Source: Brevundimonas sp. NIBR10 (GTDB lineage Bacteria; Pseudomonadota; Alphaproteobacteria; Caulobacterales; Caulobacteraceae). Taken from it: a DNA stretch of 64,000 nt. The position numbers were made by a program, and so were the translations under genes. Positions 17,331 through 26,897 of the stretch are shown one piece after another (position 1 is the stretch's first letter; each line of letters begins with the position of its first letter). The stretch lies in assembly GCF_027912515.1 (NCBI RefSeq), contig NZ_CP115464.1, positions 1,798,001 to 1,862,000 of the forward strand, in the 5' to 3' direction. A model generated the notes under the pieces. It was not told the origin of the DNA, ran no database searches, and saw only the letters and a list, made by a program, of their open reading frames with translations.

Positions 17331-20300
17331 CTACCAGACCTTGTAGTTCAGGCCGACGAAGAAGCGGCGGCCGTAGGGGTCGAAGTTGGAATACAGGGTG
17401 GTGCCCAGGAAGGGTGCCTGTTCGGCGTCGAAGGCGTTGACCACACCGGCGCGCAGCGACAGGTCGTCCATCACGTTCCAGCGCACGGTGAAGTCGTTCC
17501 GCACGAAGTTGCCGGTGTCCAGCTCGTCCTGCTGACGCGAGTCGGCGTTGTTGATGAAGTCGCGCGAGTAGACGACGTTCTGGGCCGATTGCCAGTCGGC
17601 GGTCCAGTTGACGCTCCAGGTGTCGTTCGGCGTCCAGGTCAGCGACGAGGTGAAGCGGACACGCGGGTAGAAGGGCGTGCCGGCCAGTTCGTCGTAATCG
17701 GAGGCGTCCGACTCGTTCAGGTACTGCTGCTGGGTGATCAGCCACAGGCCGCCGATCGAATAGTCGAAGCGACCGAAGCTGCGGCCGAACATCTCTTCGG
17801 TGTCGAGGCTGTAGCGGGCGGTGAAGTCCAGGCCGCGCGTCTTGAGCGAGGCGTAGTTGAACGACCGCTGGATGAAGCCGCCGATCGGGTCACCGGCGGG
17901 CGCGCCGACGCCGAACGGGATATTCGGATTGTTGCGGAAGATGGTCGAGCAGGCGTCGGTGTTCAGCGTCGGCCCGTTGACGCAGTTGGCCGCCGCCGTA
18001 TCGGCCGAGACCGAGGCGATCACGTCGTCGATGGTGATCTCGTAGTAGTCGAGCACCAGGCTGAAGTTGGGGATGAAGCGCGGACGCAGCACGGTGGAGA
18101 AGGTGAAGCTGTCCGACTGTTCCGGCCGCAGGTTGGGGTTGCCGCCGGTGACGCCCGAGATGCCCGAGGTGTAGTTCGGACGGAAGTCGTCGAGGTTGGT
18201 CGCCGTGGCCCCCGCGAAGTCGAAGGTGCGACCCTGGGCGGCGGCCAGCGCCGTACAGTTGGTGATCCGGTTCTGGCGGGTCGCCGCATCCGACACGGCC
18301 GCGATGTTGGCGGTGGTGCAGGGGTCGACGATGCCGTTGGCGAAGGTCTGGCTGTTGGGGGCGAAATTCTCGGCCAGGTCGGGGACGCGGATCGAGGTGT
18401 TGTAGCTGGTCTTGAAGGTGATGTCCTGGATCGGACGATAGATCAGGTTGACGCCGTAGACATCCGATCCGCCGACGGTCGAATAGTCGGCGTAGCGGTA
18501 GGAGCCGCTGAACTCGGCATATTCACCCAGGATGCTGTCGCGGAACAGCGGGATGGACAGTTCGGCGAAGACTTCCTGGCTGTCGTAGCTGACTTCGGGG
18601 AAGTCCGGGCCGGTGTTGAGGAACAGCAGGCGGCCGTCGGTGTCGCGGTCGCGACCGGTCGCCTCGGTGGTTTCCTTGCGGTATTCGCCGCCCAGGGCCA
18701 CGCCGATCGGACCGGCGCCCCAGAAGTCCCACAGGCTGCCCGAGATCGAGCCGATGGCCTGATGCTGTTCATTGCGCTCGGTGATGCCGACGGTGGCGTC
18801 GATGTAGTTGAGCGCTTCCTGGCTCTGGTTGCCCTTGCCGAAGACGTTCAGCGGGGCGCAGGCGGCGATGGCGTCGCGGCCGTACTGGGTGTCACGCAGA
18901 TCACCACCACGCTGATAGTCGAACAGGTTGCCGCTGGCGACATTCTGCTTGTTCAGAAGCTGGGCGCGGCAGACGATCTGTCCCGGCGTGCCGTTGACGA
19001 TGCCGGCGGTGTCGACGACCGAGTCGATGGCCAGGGCGAAACGCTGGCCGTCGACGCCGCGTTCGATGTTCTCGACCTCGACCTGACCGTAGGTATAGCC
19101 CAGGTCGATGCTGATATCCTTGACGAAGGCGAACTGGTCGAACTCGCCGCGCACGCCGGCGACGTAGCGTTGCAGGACGCGGCTGTTGTCCTGGGTGCGG
19201 TCAGGGCCGAACATCGAGTGACGCGCGTTCTGGACGATGAAGGGCGTGCCCGCGGCACCCGCTGCGGTCGCGGTCGGCGCGCCGTAGGGGGTCACCAGGT
19301 TGGTGCGGATCGCGTCCTTCACGTTCTGGGGCAGGAAGGCGTTGTCGGTCCAGCGCAGGTCGAAGTTGTTGACCGCATAGATCGGGTTCACTTCGTTCGC
19401 GGCGTAGGAGTTGACCAGGTCGATGTCGAAGAAGGTCGGCTGGGCCAGGTCGAAGGTGTCTTCGGTGACGTATTTGGCCTCGGCATAGGCGGTGATGGCG
19501 TCCGTCAGCTTGAAGGTGCCGCCGACCTGGTAGCGCTGCGATTCCGATGAGGGCACGCGCGAGCCGGTCGAGAACTCGGCCGGGTTCTCGCCGTCGCCGC
19601 CGAGGTTGTAGGGGCGGTTGGCACCGGTCTCGCCGACGCGCTGACCGAAGTCGGCGAGGCGGGCGGTCGTGCCGTCATACCAGAAGGTCTTGCCCGGGGT
19701 GACGCCGAAGCAGTTGGCGGCGTAGCTGAAGTTGCCGGGGGTATTGCCGCCGGGGAAGCAGTTCTCGAACGGGACGTTGGGGTTGGTCAGGTCGCTGGGC
19801 TGCTGGACGTTGGCCAGGGTGGTCTGGCCCCACCGGGGACGGTCGATGCGGTTCACTTCGGTGAACAGGCGGGCGTCCAGGTTGGCGTCGTCGGGGCGGT
19901 TGGTCGGGTCGGCGTCGATGCCGATGCGGACGGGCGCGCGGCGCAGCCAGTCGATGTCGAGCGAGGTGACCTCGTCGACCTTTTCGTACTCGGCGTGGGC
20001 GTAGAGGTTCAGGCGGTCGTCGAAGAAATTCTTGCCGATCAGGGCCGAGATGCGGCGGTTGGCTTGGCCGTCCTCGTTGATCATGCCGTAGCTGGCGTCG
20101 ACCTCCAGACCCTCGAAATCCTTGCGCAGGATGAAGTTGAGCACGCCCGAGACGGCGTCGGCGCCGTAGACCGAGGCGGCGCCGCCGGTGACGATCTCGA
20201 TGTTCTCGATCAGCAGACGGGGGATGGTGTCGATGTCGACCGACAGCTGGCCGCCGCTGGAGCCGACGTGACGACGTCCGTCGACGAGGGTCAGGGTGCG

Positions 20301-20663
20301 GTTGGAGCCCAGCGAGCGCAGGTTCGGCAGCGACAGACCGCCGTCGCCCAGGCCCGAACCGGTCGTGTCGGACGGCACCACAGAGTTCGACAGGGCCGGG
20401 ATGGTGGCCAGATAGTCGATCACCGTCGACTGGCCGGTGGTTAGGAGCTGGTCCTGGGACACCTGGATCAGCGGGGTGGGGGAGTTGGTCGCGTCGCGAC
20501 GGATGCGCGAACCGGTGACGACGATCTCGCCAAGTTCCTGGTCCTGGGCGTCGGCGGCGACGGGGGCGGTCGAGACGGGTTCGGACGTCTGGGCGAGGAC
20601 CGGCGCGGCGAAGGACGCAAGCGCAGCCGTAAGAATGGTCGAGGCAAGAAGGTGTGAGCGCAT
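17331..20663 (-). CDS. TonB-dependent outer-membrane receptor
   Basis: Large outer-membrane receptor, 1110 residues. The signal peptide (LLASTILTAALASFAAPVLAQ) is followed by the TonB-box-like segment GEIVVTGSRIRRDATNS, a plug domain with VIDYLATIPALSNS, GLSLPNLRSLGSNRTLTLVDGRRHV and IEIVTGGAASVYGADAVSGVLNFIL, then a 22-strand-type barrel ending in FFVGLNYKVW with terminal aromatic. The large size and extended loops fit the Caulobacterales receptors that import oligosaccharides or other bulky nutrients rather than simple siderophore receptors; the ligand is unknown. ATG 20663 gives a proper signal peptide; 24 additional upstream codons are open but unlikely. Confidence 0.93.
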   Translation of the reverse strand: MRSHLLASTILTAALASFAAPVLAQTSEPVSTAPVAADAQDQELGEIVVTGSRIRRDATNSPTPLIQVSQDQLLTTGQSTVIDYLATIPALSNSVVPSDTTGSGLGDGGLSLPNLRSLGSNRTLTLVDGRRHVGSSGGQLSVDIDTIPRLLIENIEIVTGGAASVYGADAVSGVLNFILRKDFEGLEVDASYGMINEDGQANRRISALIGKNFFDDRLNLYAHAEYEKVDEVTSLDIDWLRRAPVRIGIDADPTNRPDDANLDARLFTEVNRIDRPRWGQTTLANVQQPSDLTNPNVPFENCFPGGNTPGNFSYAANCFGVTPGKTFWYDGTTARLADFGQRVGETGANRPYNLGGDGENPAEFSTGSRVPSSESQRYQVGGTFKLTDAITAYAEAKYVTEDTFDLAQPTFFDIDLVNSYAANEVNPIYAVNNFDLRWTDNAFLPQNVKDAIRTNLVTPYGAPTATAAGAAGTPFIVQNARHSMFGPDRTQDNSRVLQRYVAGVRGEFDQFAFVKDISIDLGYTYGQVEVENIERGVDGQRFALAIDSVVDTAGIVNGTPGQIVCRAQLLNKQNVASGNLFDYQRGGDLRDTQYGRDAIAACAPLNVFGKGNQSQEALNYIDATVGITERNEQHQAIGSISGSLWDFWGAGPIGVALGGEYRKETTEATGRDRDTDGRLLFLNTGPDFPEVSYDSQEVFAELSIPLFRDSILGEYAEFSGSYRYADYSTVGGSDVYGVNLIYRPIQDITFKTSYNTSIRVPDLAENFAPNSQTFANGIVDPCTTANIAAVSDAATRQNRITNCTALAAAQGRTFDFAGATATNLDDFRPNYTSGISGVTGGNPNLRPEQSDSFTFSTVLRPRFIPNFSLVLDYYEITIDDVIASVSADTAAANCVNGPTLNTDACSTIFRNNPNIPFGVGAPAGDPIGGFIQRSFNYASLKTRGLDFTARYSLDTEEMFGRSFGRFDYSIGGLWLITQQQYLNESDASDYDELAGTPFYPRVRFTSSLTWTPNDTWSVNWTADWQSAQNVVYSRDFINNADSRQQDELDTGNFVRNDFTVRWNVMDDLSLRAGVVNAFDAEQAPFLGTTLYSNFDPYGRRFFVGLNYKVW

Positions 20664-21027
20664 AACAACCGTTTCTAAAAAAATACAGTCTAGCTTGTCC
20701 GCGCGGGTGACGCAGAGATGCCGATTTGCGGACACAAAGATTTCAGTTCAGAGACAGGTCAAGCGTTGCCATGGTCGATTGTTGAAAGATTTCATGGTTA
20801 CTTCAGAAAGCGTGATTTCGTCGTCATGGTGACGAAGAAAGAGCAGAGATGCTGAATATTTCGTCGTTTTATGGGGAACGGGAAGCATGGCCAGGTGTTC
20901 TCAACCTCGTTTATCCGGGGCAAGCCCGGCCCCAAAGATCGCGGTGGCTGGCACCGGCCAATGCCCGGGTCGTACCTCGCGTCAGGGTGGGGACAGGGCG
21001 GTCGTGATCGGATAAGGCGGCGATCCC
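20664..21027. promoter_or_regulatory. Divergent promoter region with two operator-like palindromes
   Basis: A 364-base gap between the TonB receptor and the MFS gene, AT-richer than average near the receptor. TGAAA-GA-TTTCA lies at 20783-20794, and TTCGTC-N8-GACGAA at 20817-20836, 120-175 bases upstream of the receptor start. Either could bind a dimeric repressor controlling the receptor. No small gene is evident; 20870-21020 shows nothing notable apart from a GGGGCAAGCCCGGCCCC imperfect palindrome. Confidence 0.35.
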
Positions 21028-22266
21028 ATGTCGATCCTGCACCCTAAACGACGCCGCGCGGCCATCGCCTTCATCTTCGTGACGGCGGTGCTGGACATCC
21101 TGGCCATGGGGCTGGTGATCCCGGTGCTGCCTGCGCTGATCGAGGAGTTCGCGGGGTCGGGGGCCTCGGCGGGGATCTGGAACGGGGCGTTCGTGGCCAT
21201 GTGGGCGGGGATGCAGTTCCTGGCGTCGCCGGTGATCGGGTCGCTGTCGGACCGGTATGGGCGCAGGCCCGTGATCCTGATTTCGTGCGCCGGGCTATCG
21301 ATCGACTGGCTGCTGATGGCGCTGGCACCCAACCTGTGGTGGCTGGCGGTTGGGCGGTTGCTGGGCGGAGTGACCTCGTCCAGCTTCACCGCCATCTATG
21401 CCTATATGGCCGACATCACCGCGCCGGAGGACCGGGCGCGGGCGTACGGTTTGATCGGGGCGGCGTTCTCGGGCGGCTTCGTGCTCGGGCCGGTGGTCGG
21501 CGGGTTCCTGGGCGAACTGGGGCCCCGGGCACCGTTCTGGGCGGCGGCGGCGCTGTCGGGGGTGGCGTTCCTGTACGGGCTGTTCATCCTGCCCGAGAGC
21601 CTGGCCCCTGAGAACCGGACGGCGTTCAGCTGGCGGCGGGCCAATCCGCTGGGGGCCATGACGCTGTTGCGCCGGCATGTGGAGCTTACCGGCTTGGCGA
21701 CCGTAAACTTCCTGCTGTACTTCTCGCACCACGTCTTTTCGGCGGTGTTCGTGCTCTACGCCATGCACCGCTACGGCTGGGGGCCGCGCGAGGTCGGGCT
21801 GCTGCTGGCTGCGGTCGGGGCGATCGACATGGTGGTTCAAGGCATGGTCGTCGGCCCTGTGACCAAGCGCCTGGGCGACCGGCGGACCATGCTGGTGGGG
21901 CTGGGGTTCGGGGCGGTCGGGATCGCCATGATGGGGTGGGCGCCGACGGGATGGATGTTCGCCCTGGCCATGCTGCCTAACAGCCTGTGGGGGCTGGCCA
22001 TGCCGACGCTGCAGGCGCTGATGACGCGCCAGGTCGGGGACGACGAACAGGGCCAGTTGCAGGGGGCGAACAACAGCGTGGCCTCGATCGCCGGGGTGAT
22101 GTCGCCGCTGTTCTTCGGCTGGATCTATTCGGTGTCGATCGGACAGGGCGCGTGGATTCCGCATCCAGGCATGGCCTTCTTCATGGCTGCCGTGGTGCTG
22201 GCGTTGGCGGGCGTCGTGGGGTGGCGGGTCGGGCGCAAGGCCGAGCTTTCGCACGGCACCGGTTAG
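21028..22266 (+). CDS. MFS efflux transporter, TetA-like (TCR/Tet family)
   Basis: Twelve-helix inner-membrane exporter of 412 residues. The start LHPKRRRAAIAFIFVTAVLDILAMGLVIPVLP and motif A GSLSDRYGRRPVIL in the loop after helix 2 are typical of the Tet/TCR group of drug:proton antiporters; a motif-C-like GGFVLGPVVGGFLG lies in helix 5. The second half has the weaker motif RLGDRRTMLVGL. It may export a drug-like molecule; true tetracycline resistance cannot be inferred. The acyltransferase gene starts 16 bases downstream, suggesting one transcript. Confidence 0.88.
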   Translation: MSILHPKRRRAAIAFIFVTAVLDILAMGLVIPVLPALIEEFAGSGASAGIWNGAFVAMWAGMQFLASPVIGSLSDRYGRRPVILISCAGLSIDWLLMALAPNLWWLAVGRLLGGVTSSSFTAIYAYMADITAPEDRARAYGLIGAAFSGGFVLGPVVGGFLGELGPRAPFWAAAALSGVAFLYGLFILPESLAPENRTAFSWRRANPLGAMTLLRRHVELTGLATVNFLLYFSHHVFSAVFVLYAMHRYGWGPREVGLLLAAVGAIDMVVQGMVVGPVTKRLGDRRTMLVGLGFGAVGIAMMGWAPTGWMFALAMLPNSLWGLAMPTLQALMTRQVGDDEQGQLQGANNSVASIAGVMSPLFFGWIYSVSIGQGAWIPHPGMAFFMAAVVLALAGVVGWRVGRKAELSHGTG

Positions 22267-22281
22267 GGCTATCACGGCGCC

Positions 22282-23421
22282 GTGAACGCCGGGGCCCCTC
22301 AGAGATTTGACGTGCTGGATGCACTGCGCGGACTGTGCGCGGTGCTGGTGGTGTTCTTCCACATGCCGGTGGCGAGCCATTTCCACGCTCTGCCGCTGAC
22401 CCGGCACGGGTATCTGTTCGTCGACTTCTTCTTCGTGCTGTCGGGCTTTGTGATTGCGCATGCCTATGGCGCGCGGCTGGGGCGGGTCGCCGATCTGTGG
22501 CCGTTCCTGGTCAAGCGGATGGGCCGGGTCTGGCCCCTGCATGCGGTGATGCTGGCGGCGTTCGTGGGGCTGGAGCTATGCCGGCTGTGGTTCAACATCG
22601 ACGCGGCGACGCCGTTCGTGCGGGACCGGTCGGTGGAGGCGATCTTCACCAACCTGGCGCTGATCCAGGCCTTCAACATTCACGACTACCAGACCTGGAA
22701 CGGGCCGGCGTGGAGCATCTCGGTCGAGATGGGCGCCTATGTGCTGTTCGCCGTGCTGATGGTGATGGCGCGGCGGTGGTTCGTGCCGATCAGTCTGGCG
22801 ATCATTGTGGTCGGCGGCGTGACGGTGGTGCTGCTGGCCCCCGGCTTCATGAACACGACCCATAATTTCGGGTTTCCGAGGGCGGCCTACGGATTCTTCC
22901 TGGGGTGTCTGGTGCATCGGGTCTGGCTGTGGCGACCGCCGACGTTCTCGCCGGCCGTGGCCAGCGTGTTGCAGGCGGCCTGTCTGATCTGGACGGGGGT
23001 GTGGGTGTCCTATGCGACGGGGCCGTGGACGGTGCTGGCGCCGGTGGTGTTCGCGATCAGCATCTGGATCTTCGCCGAAGAGCGGGGGCTTGTGGCGCGG
23101 GTACTGGCGGTCAGGCCCATGCTGGCGCTGGGGCACTGGTCCTATTCGATCTATATGGTCCACATGTTCATCATCACCCTGATGCTGATCGCGGCAAGGA
23201 AGATGCAGCTGATGCCGGGCGGGCGGCGGATCGACCTGGGGTCGCTGTGGCTGAACGACCTGCTGGCGCTGGCGGTGATCGGGGTGATCGTCGGGGTGTC
23301 GGTCCTGACCTATCGCTGGGTCGAGGTGCCGGGTCGGGACGCGGTCAACGGCTGGCTGGCCCGGCGCATGGCCATGGCCAGGGCCCGGGCGGGGACCGTG
23401 GCGGCGGCACCCGGCGGCTGA
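22282..23421 (+). CDS. Membrane acyltransferase, acyltransferase-3 family
   Basis: Inner-membrane O-acyltransferase of 379 residues with about ten hydrophobic helices. N-terminal motif RFDVLDALRGLCAVLVVFFHM contains the RG and the invariant His of the family (H28 region), and LFVDFFFVLSGFVIAHAYG is the second hallmark; SYSIYMVHMFIITLM near residue 290 matches the conserved C-terminal helix. Members acetylate exopolysaccharide, O-antigen or Nod factors; target unknown. The start is GTG 22282, soon after the MFS stop. Confidence 0.88.
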   Translation: MNAGAPQRFDVLDALRGLCAVLVVFFHMPVASHFHALPLTRHGYLFVDFFFVLSGFVIAHAYGARLGRVADLWPFLVKRMGRVWPLHAVMLAAFVGLELCRLWFNIDAATPFVRDRSVEAIFTNLALIQAFNIHDYQTWNGPAWSISVEMGAYVLFAVLMVMARRWFVPISLAIIVVGGVTVVLLAPGFMNTTHNFGFPRAAYGFFLGCLVHRVWLWRPPTFSPAVASVLQAACLIWTGVWVSYATGPWTVLAPVVFAISIWIFAEERGLVARVLAVRPMLALGHWSYSIYMVHMFIITLMLIAARKMQLMPGGRRIDLGSLWLNDLLALAVIGVIVGVSVLTYRWVEVPGRDAVNGWLARRMAMARARAGTVAAAPGG

Positions 23422-23465
23422 CATTCTCCAGAGGCGTGATAGGCTTCCAAGGTCAGGAGAACGCC

Positions 23466-23888
23466 ATGGCCGCTGAACAGAAGACCAAACCCACCGCCGT
23501 CAGCGTCGCCGACTTTCTGGCGGCCGTCGAAGACCCGAAGCGCCGGGCGGATGCGCAGGCCGTCTGCGCCCTGATCGCCGAGGCGACGGGGCTGGAGCCG
23601 ACGATGTGGGGGCCGTCGATCGTCGGGTTCGGGCGATATCATTATGTCTATGACAGCGGCCACTCGGGGGATGCGCCCCTGGTCGGGTTCTCGCCAAGGA
23701 AGGCGAACCTGGTGCTCTATATGGCCGCCTGTGAGGAGGCACGGGAGGATTTCCTGGGCCGCCTGGGCAAGCACAAGTCCGGCAAGGGCTGCATCTATGT
23801 AAACCGGCTGTCCGACGTCGATCCGGCTGTGATCGGCGAGATGGCGCGGTGGAGCGTCGAGACGCTGAAGGCGCGTTATCCGGACTGA
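23466..23888 (+). CDS. DUF1801 domain protein
   Basis: A 140-residue cytoplasmic protein. FLAAVEDPKRRADAQAVCALIAEATGLEPTMWGPSIVGFGRYHYVYDSG followed by VGFSPRKANLVLYM is the DUF1801 (YdhG/YjbR-like fold) pattern, with LGKHKSGKGCIYVNRLSDVD near the C-terminus. Function of the family is not established. ATG 23466 has AGGAGAACGCC just upstream, and it is 44 bases after the acyltransferase, so it may ride on the same transcript. Confidence 0.85.
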   Translation: MAAEQKTKPTAVSVADFLAAVEDPKRRADAQAVCALIAEATGLEPTMWGPSIVGFGRYHYVYDSGHSGDAPLVGFSPRKANLVLYMAACEEAREDFLGRLGKHKSGKGCIYVNRLSDVDPAVIGEMARWSVETLKARYPD

Positions 23889-23892
23889 GGCC

Positions 23893-24078
23893 TCACGCCG
23901 GCTTGATCCGCTCAGAGATCGCGCGTGAGCCCAGCCAGATGAGGCCGATCGCCAATGCTGCGGTCCAGACCACGGCCGTGATCGCGAGGTCGAGCACGAT
24001 GAGGGCGATCTGGAGAACCCAGGTCCCGAGCCAGATCGCGGCCAGGATGATGACGACGGCCCATATGGCGAAGGTCAT
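23893..24078 (-). CDS. Small two-helix membrane protein
   Basis: A 61-residue, strongly hydrophobic protein with two likely membrane segments (residues 2-25 and 28-52) and a short basic C-terminal tail (SRAISERIKPA). ATG 24078 has a GGGAG leader at good spacing. Thirteen bases separate it from the preceding gene on the same strand, so the two are likely co-transcribed. Function unknown. Confidence 0.65.
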   Translation of the reverse strand: MTFAIWAVVIILAAIWLGTWVLQIALIVLDLAITAVVWTAALAIGLIWLGSRAISERIKPA

Positions 24079-24090
24079 TCCGGCTCCCGA

Positions 24091-24315
24091 TCAGGCGGCC
24101 ATGCGCAGGTCGGCGTCGGCCCAGCCGCGGGCTTCGTCCCACAGGGCGTCCTCGTCGGAATAGCGGTGCGAGGCGGCGGCGCTGATGACGTCGATGACCT
24201 GTTCTTCCAGACGATCCCAGATGACGGCCAGGTCCGAACAGCCGTCGGCCTCGCACGGGACGATCAGGTAGCGGCTGGCGTTGACGGAAGCGTGGGGAGC
24301 GAAAGCGCGGGCCAT
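24091..24315 (-). CDS. Small acidic protein, unknown
   Basis: A 74-residue protein with the central segment CEADGCSDLAVIWDRLEEQVIDVISAAASHRYSDEDALWDEARGWADADLR, acidic and probably helical. I do not recognise the family. ATG 24315 is preferred because GGAG lies eight bases upstream; an in-frame ATG at 24357 would add 14 residues. It is divergent from the WYL regulator gene (start 24405), so it may be under that regulator's control. Confidence 0.6.
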   Translation of the reverse strand: MARAFAPHASVNASRYLIVPCEADGCSDLAVIWDRLEEQVIDVISAAASHRYSDEDALWDEARGWADADLRMAA

Positions 24316-24404
24316 GTCGTGATCTCCGTGAGGTCGGTCGGTTGCGATGATGGACATTGCAACGGCGATACGTCAGAAACGGTCGTACCCAATCGGAGGC
24401 GGGC

Positions 24405-25391
24405 GTGCGGCACGACAAGGCGGTCCTGGTCATCGAACTGGCACGGCGGATGGCGGCTTCCGCCGAGGGGCTGACGCTGGACGAGATGGCGCGCGAGGCG
24501 CGGGTCGGGCGGCGCTCGGCCGAGCGGTTGCGGGATGCGGTCCTGATGCTGTTTCCGTCCGTGGAAGAGGTGTCCGATCCGCCGACCAAACGCTGGCGCA
24601 TCCGGGGCGGGCTGTCGGCGTTCGAACAGGCGCCGACGACCACTGAGCTGATCGAGCTGACCAAGGCGGCGCAGGGGTTGCGGGCCACGGGGGAGGCGGG
24701 CCGGGCGGCGGCGCTGGAGAGCCTGGAAAGGAAGCTGAAGTCGGCGATGCGGTCGACGACCCTGAACCGGCTGGCCCCCGACCTGGAGGCCCTGGTGCGG
24801 GCCGAGACCATCGCGGTGCAGGCGGGGCCCCGGCCCTCGGCGGACGAGGCCATGCTCGCGGCGATCCGTGAGGCGATCCTGGGGCTGTCGCCGCTGGACT
24901 TCACCTATGCCCGGCCGGGGGCGGAGGCACGCAGGCGCAGCGTGGCCCCCTGCGGGGTCATGTTCGGGCGGGCCAACTATCTGGTCGCGGCGGACCGGGA
25001 GAGCGGGCGGATCCAGACGTTCCGGCTGGACAGGATGAGCGCGGTGGCGCCGGGCGAGGGCGTGGCGACGGCCCCGGCGGACTTCGACCTGAACGTCTTC
25101 GCCAGCCAGTCCTTCGGTATCTACCAGGACGAGATCGAGGACGTGGTGCTGAGGGTCACGCCGGATGGCGCGGCCGAGGCCAGGGGCTGGCGCTGGCATC
25201 CGACCCAGACCATCGACGACCTGCCGGACGGCGGGGTCGAGGTGCGGTTCCGGGCGTCGGGGATGCGGGAGCTGGCCTGGCACCTGTTCACCTGGGGCGA
25301 CCAGGTGTCGATCGTGGCGCCGGATCGGCTGAAAGCGGTCATGGCGGGGGAACTGGCGGCGGCGAAAGCGGCGCTGGACGCCTCGGCATGA
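24405..25391 (+). CDS. WYL-domain transcriptional regulator (DeoR/YafY-like)
   Basis: Cytoplasmic DNA-binding protein of 328 residues. An N-terminal helix-turn-helix (about 5-55: LARRMAASAEGLTLDEMAREARVGRRSAERLRDAV) precedes a helical linker and a WYL domain around residues 155-235 with RSVAPCGVMFGRANYLVAADRESGRIQTFRLDRMSAV; the tail matches the WYL C-terminal extension. WYL domains sense nucleic acid or nucleotide ligands. GTG 24405 is chosen because GGAGG lies five to six bases upstream; a TTG/ATG-like start at 24357 is less likely. Confidence 0.82.
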   Translation: MRHDKAVLVIELARRMAASAEGLTLDEMAREARVGRRSAERLRDAVLMLFPSVEEVSDPPTKRWRIRGGLSAFEQAPTTTELIELTKAAQGLRATGEAGRAAALESLERKLKSAMRSTTLNRLAPDLEALVRAETIAVQAGPRPSADEAMLAAIREAILGLSPLDFTYARPGAEARRRSVAPCGVMFGRANYLVAADRESGRIQTFRLDRMSAVAPGEGVATAPADFDLNVFASQSFGIYQDEIEDVVLRVTPDGAAEARGWRWHPTQTIDDLPDGGVEVRFRASGMRELAWHLFTWGDQVSIVAPDRLKAVMAGELAAAKAALDASA

Positions 25392-25411
25392 CGAAGGCTT
25401 AAGGTGACGGG

Positions 25412-26890
25412 ATGCGGCGGGCTGGCTATGGCGCGGGCATGAGCTTTCGAACGCCGAACCTGTTGTCCGTCCTAACCTGCGCCGTGTTGGCGCTGGGGGC
25501 TTGCACGGCCTCGGGTGCCGAACCCGTATCGGTGATCCGGGCAGCCGGCGACCGGGTCGAGGCGGCGGTGCTGCGCGACGGGGACGCCTGGACGGTGACC
25601 TATCGCCTCAACGAGGATGCGCCGGTGTGGGCGTTCCAGCGGTCGGCGTTGCTGAGGGTCGGGCGGACACCCTGGCGGCCGGCGTGGTGGGAGGTGCAGA
25701 CGCCGGGCGTGATCCTGGATCGTCAGGGACGCTATGACGTGCTGCGCACCGTCGATGGATCGCCGGTGCCGCGCGAGGTGCGGATCATCATGCGTCCGCA
25801 GGCGGGCGATCTGGAGGCGGATTATGATCCGGCGCTGATGTTCTCGGACGGGACGGTGGCGCTGTATTCCGGACAGTTCGATGTCGTGCCTCTGGTCTCG
25901 GTGGAGCAGGCGCGAGCCCTGCCGCTGGACCTGAACGGGATCGATCTGCCGGGGACGGGACCGGCGCGGGTCCGCTGGCACGACCGGGCCGGGCCGGTGC
26001 TGTTCAAGGGGGAGCGGATCGCCGAACCGGTGGAGGTCGATGCCGACACCTATGTGCTGTTCGGTCAGGCACAGGTGCGGTCAGGGTCGGGGGTGACGAC
26101 GGTGATCGATCCCGGGCTGCCGGTCTGGCTGGGGCAGGAGCTGGCCGGGTTCACGCCGCGGGTGATGGGCTACTACGCCGAGCGGCTGGGGCCGTCGGCG
26201 GGCGGGGCACCGACCCTGATGGTGTCGTGGACGGGGCCGACGGAGCGTCTGTCCAGCATGGGCGGCAGCGTCCTGCCGGGGCTGATCTCGATGAATTTCG
26301 AGGGCGAAGGGGTGCTGGACCCGGATGCGGCAGCGCTATCGCGGGCGCGGTGGTTCATCGGCCATGAGGCGGCGCATTTCTGGCTGGGCTCGAACGGCTT
26401 GCGGTACGAGTTCGCGCGCGACGCCTGGATCACCGAGGGCGGGGCCGATCTGATGGCGGTGCGGGCGATCTCGGCGATCGATCCGACCTATGATGCGCGG
26501 GCCGAGTTGCAGCGCGAGGTGGACGACTGCGTGACCTATGCGACCGCCAAGCCGGTGGCGACGGCGGGGGAGCGGGGCGACAACCGCGCCTACTATGCCT
26601 GTGGCGCGGTCTGGGCGATGGCGTTCGAGGCGGCGAAGGGCACGCGGGATGAGGGCGACTGGTTCGACGTCATCGCCGACTTCCAAAGGAACGAGGGCAG
26701 CGACGGGGTGCTGAGCCGCGAGGAGTGGCTGTCGGCCCTGACCCGCACGGCGCGCGATCCGTCACTGAGGCTGGATATCGAGCGGATGCTGGATCAGGGC
26801 GTCGGCGATCCCGGCGCGGTGATCGGGCGGCTGTTCCAGCGAACGGGCGTCGCGCACCGGGTCGAGGGCGGGAAGGTCGTGCTGGGTTGA
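25412..26890 (+). CDS. Lipoprotein with gluzincin-type metallopeptidase motif
   Basis: A 492-residue envelope protein. The signal segment NLLSVLTCAVLALGAC ends at a lipobox-like LGAC. HEAAH (residues 318-322) is followed 19 residues later by E342 in WITEGGADL, the HExxH...E arrangement of M1/M61 gluzincins, and AYYACGAVWAMAFEA further on resembles the helix after the third ligand. The N-terminal half is beta-rich. I expect a membrane-anchored aminopeptidase-like hydrolase but no family can be named with certainty. ATG 25412 follows AAGGTGACGGG; 25439 is an alternative. Confidence 0.7.
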   Translation: MRRAGYGAGMSFRTPNLLSVLTCAVLALGACTASGAEPVSVIRAAGDRVEAAVLRDGDAWTVTYRLNEDAPVWAFQRSALLRVGRTPWRPAWWEVQTPGVILDRQGRYDVLRTVDGSPVPREVRIIMRPQAGDLEADYDPALMFSDGTVALYSGQFDVVPLVSVEQARALPLDLNGIDLPGTGPARVRWHDRAGPVLFKGERIAEPVEVDADTYVLFGQAQVRSGSGVTTVIDPGLPVWLGQELAGFTPRVMGYYAERLGPSAGGAPTLMVSWTGPTERLSSMGGSVLPGLISMNFEGEGVLDPDAAALSRARWFIGHEAAHFWLGSNGLRYEFARDAWITEGGADLMAVRAISAIDPTYDARAELQREVDDCVTYATAKPVATAGERGDNRAYYACGAVWAMAFEAAKGTRDEGDWFDVIADFQRNEGSDGVLSREEWLSALTRTARDPSLRLDIERMLDQGVGDPGAVIGRLFQRTGVAHRVEGGKVVLG

Positions 26891-26897
26891 GGCTGGG

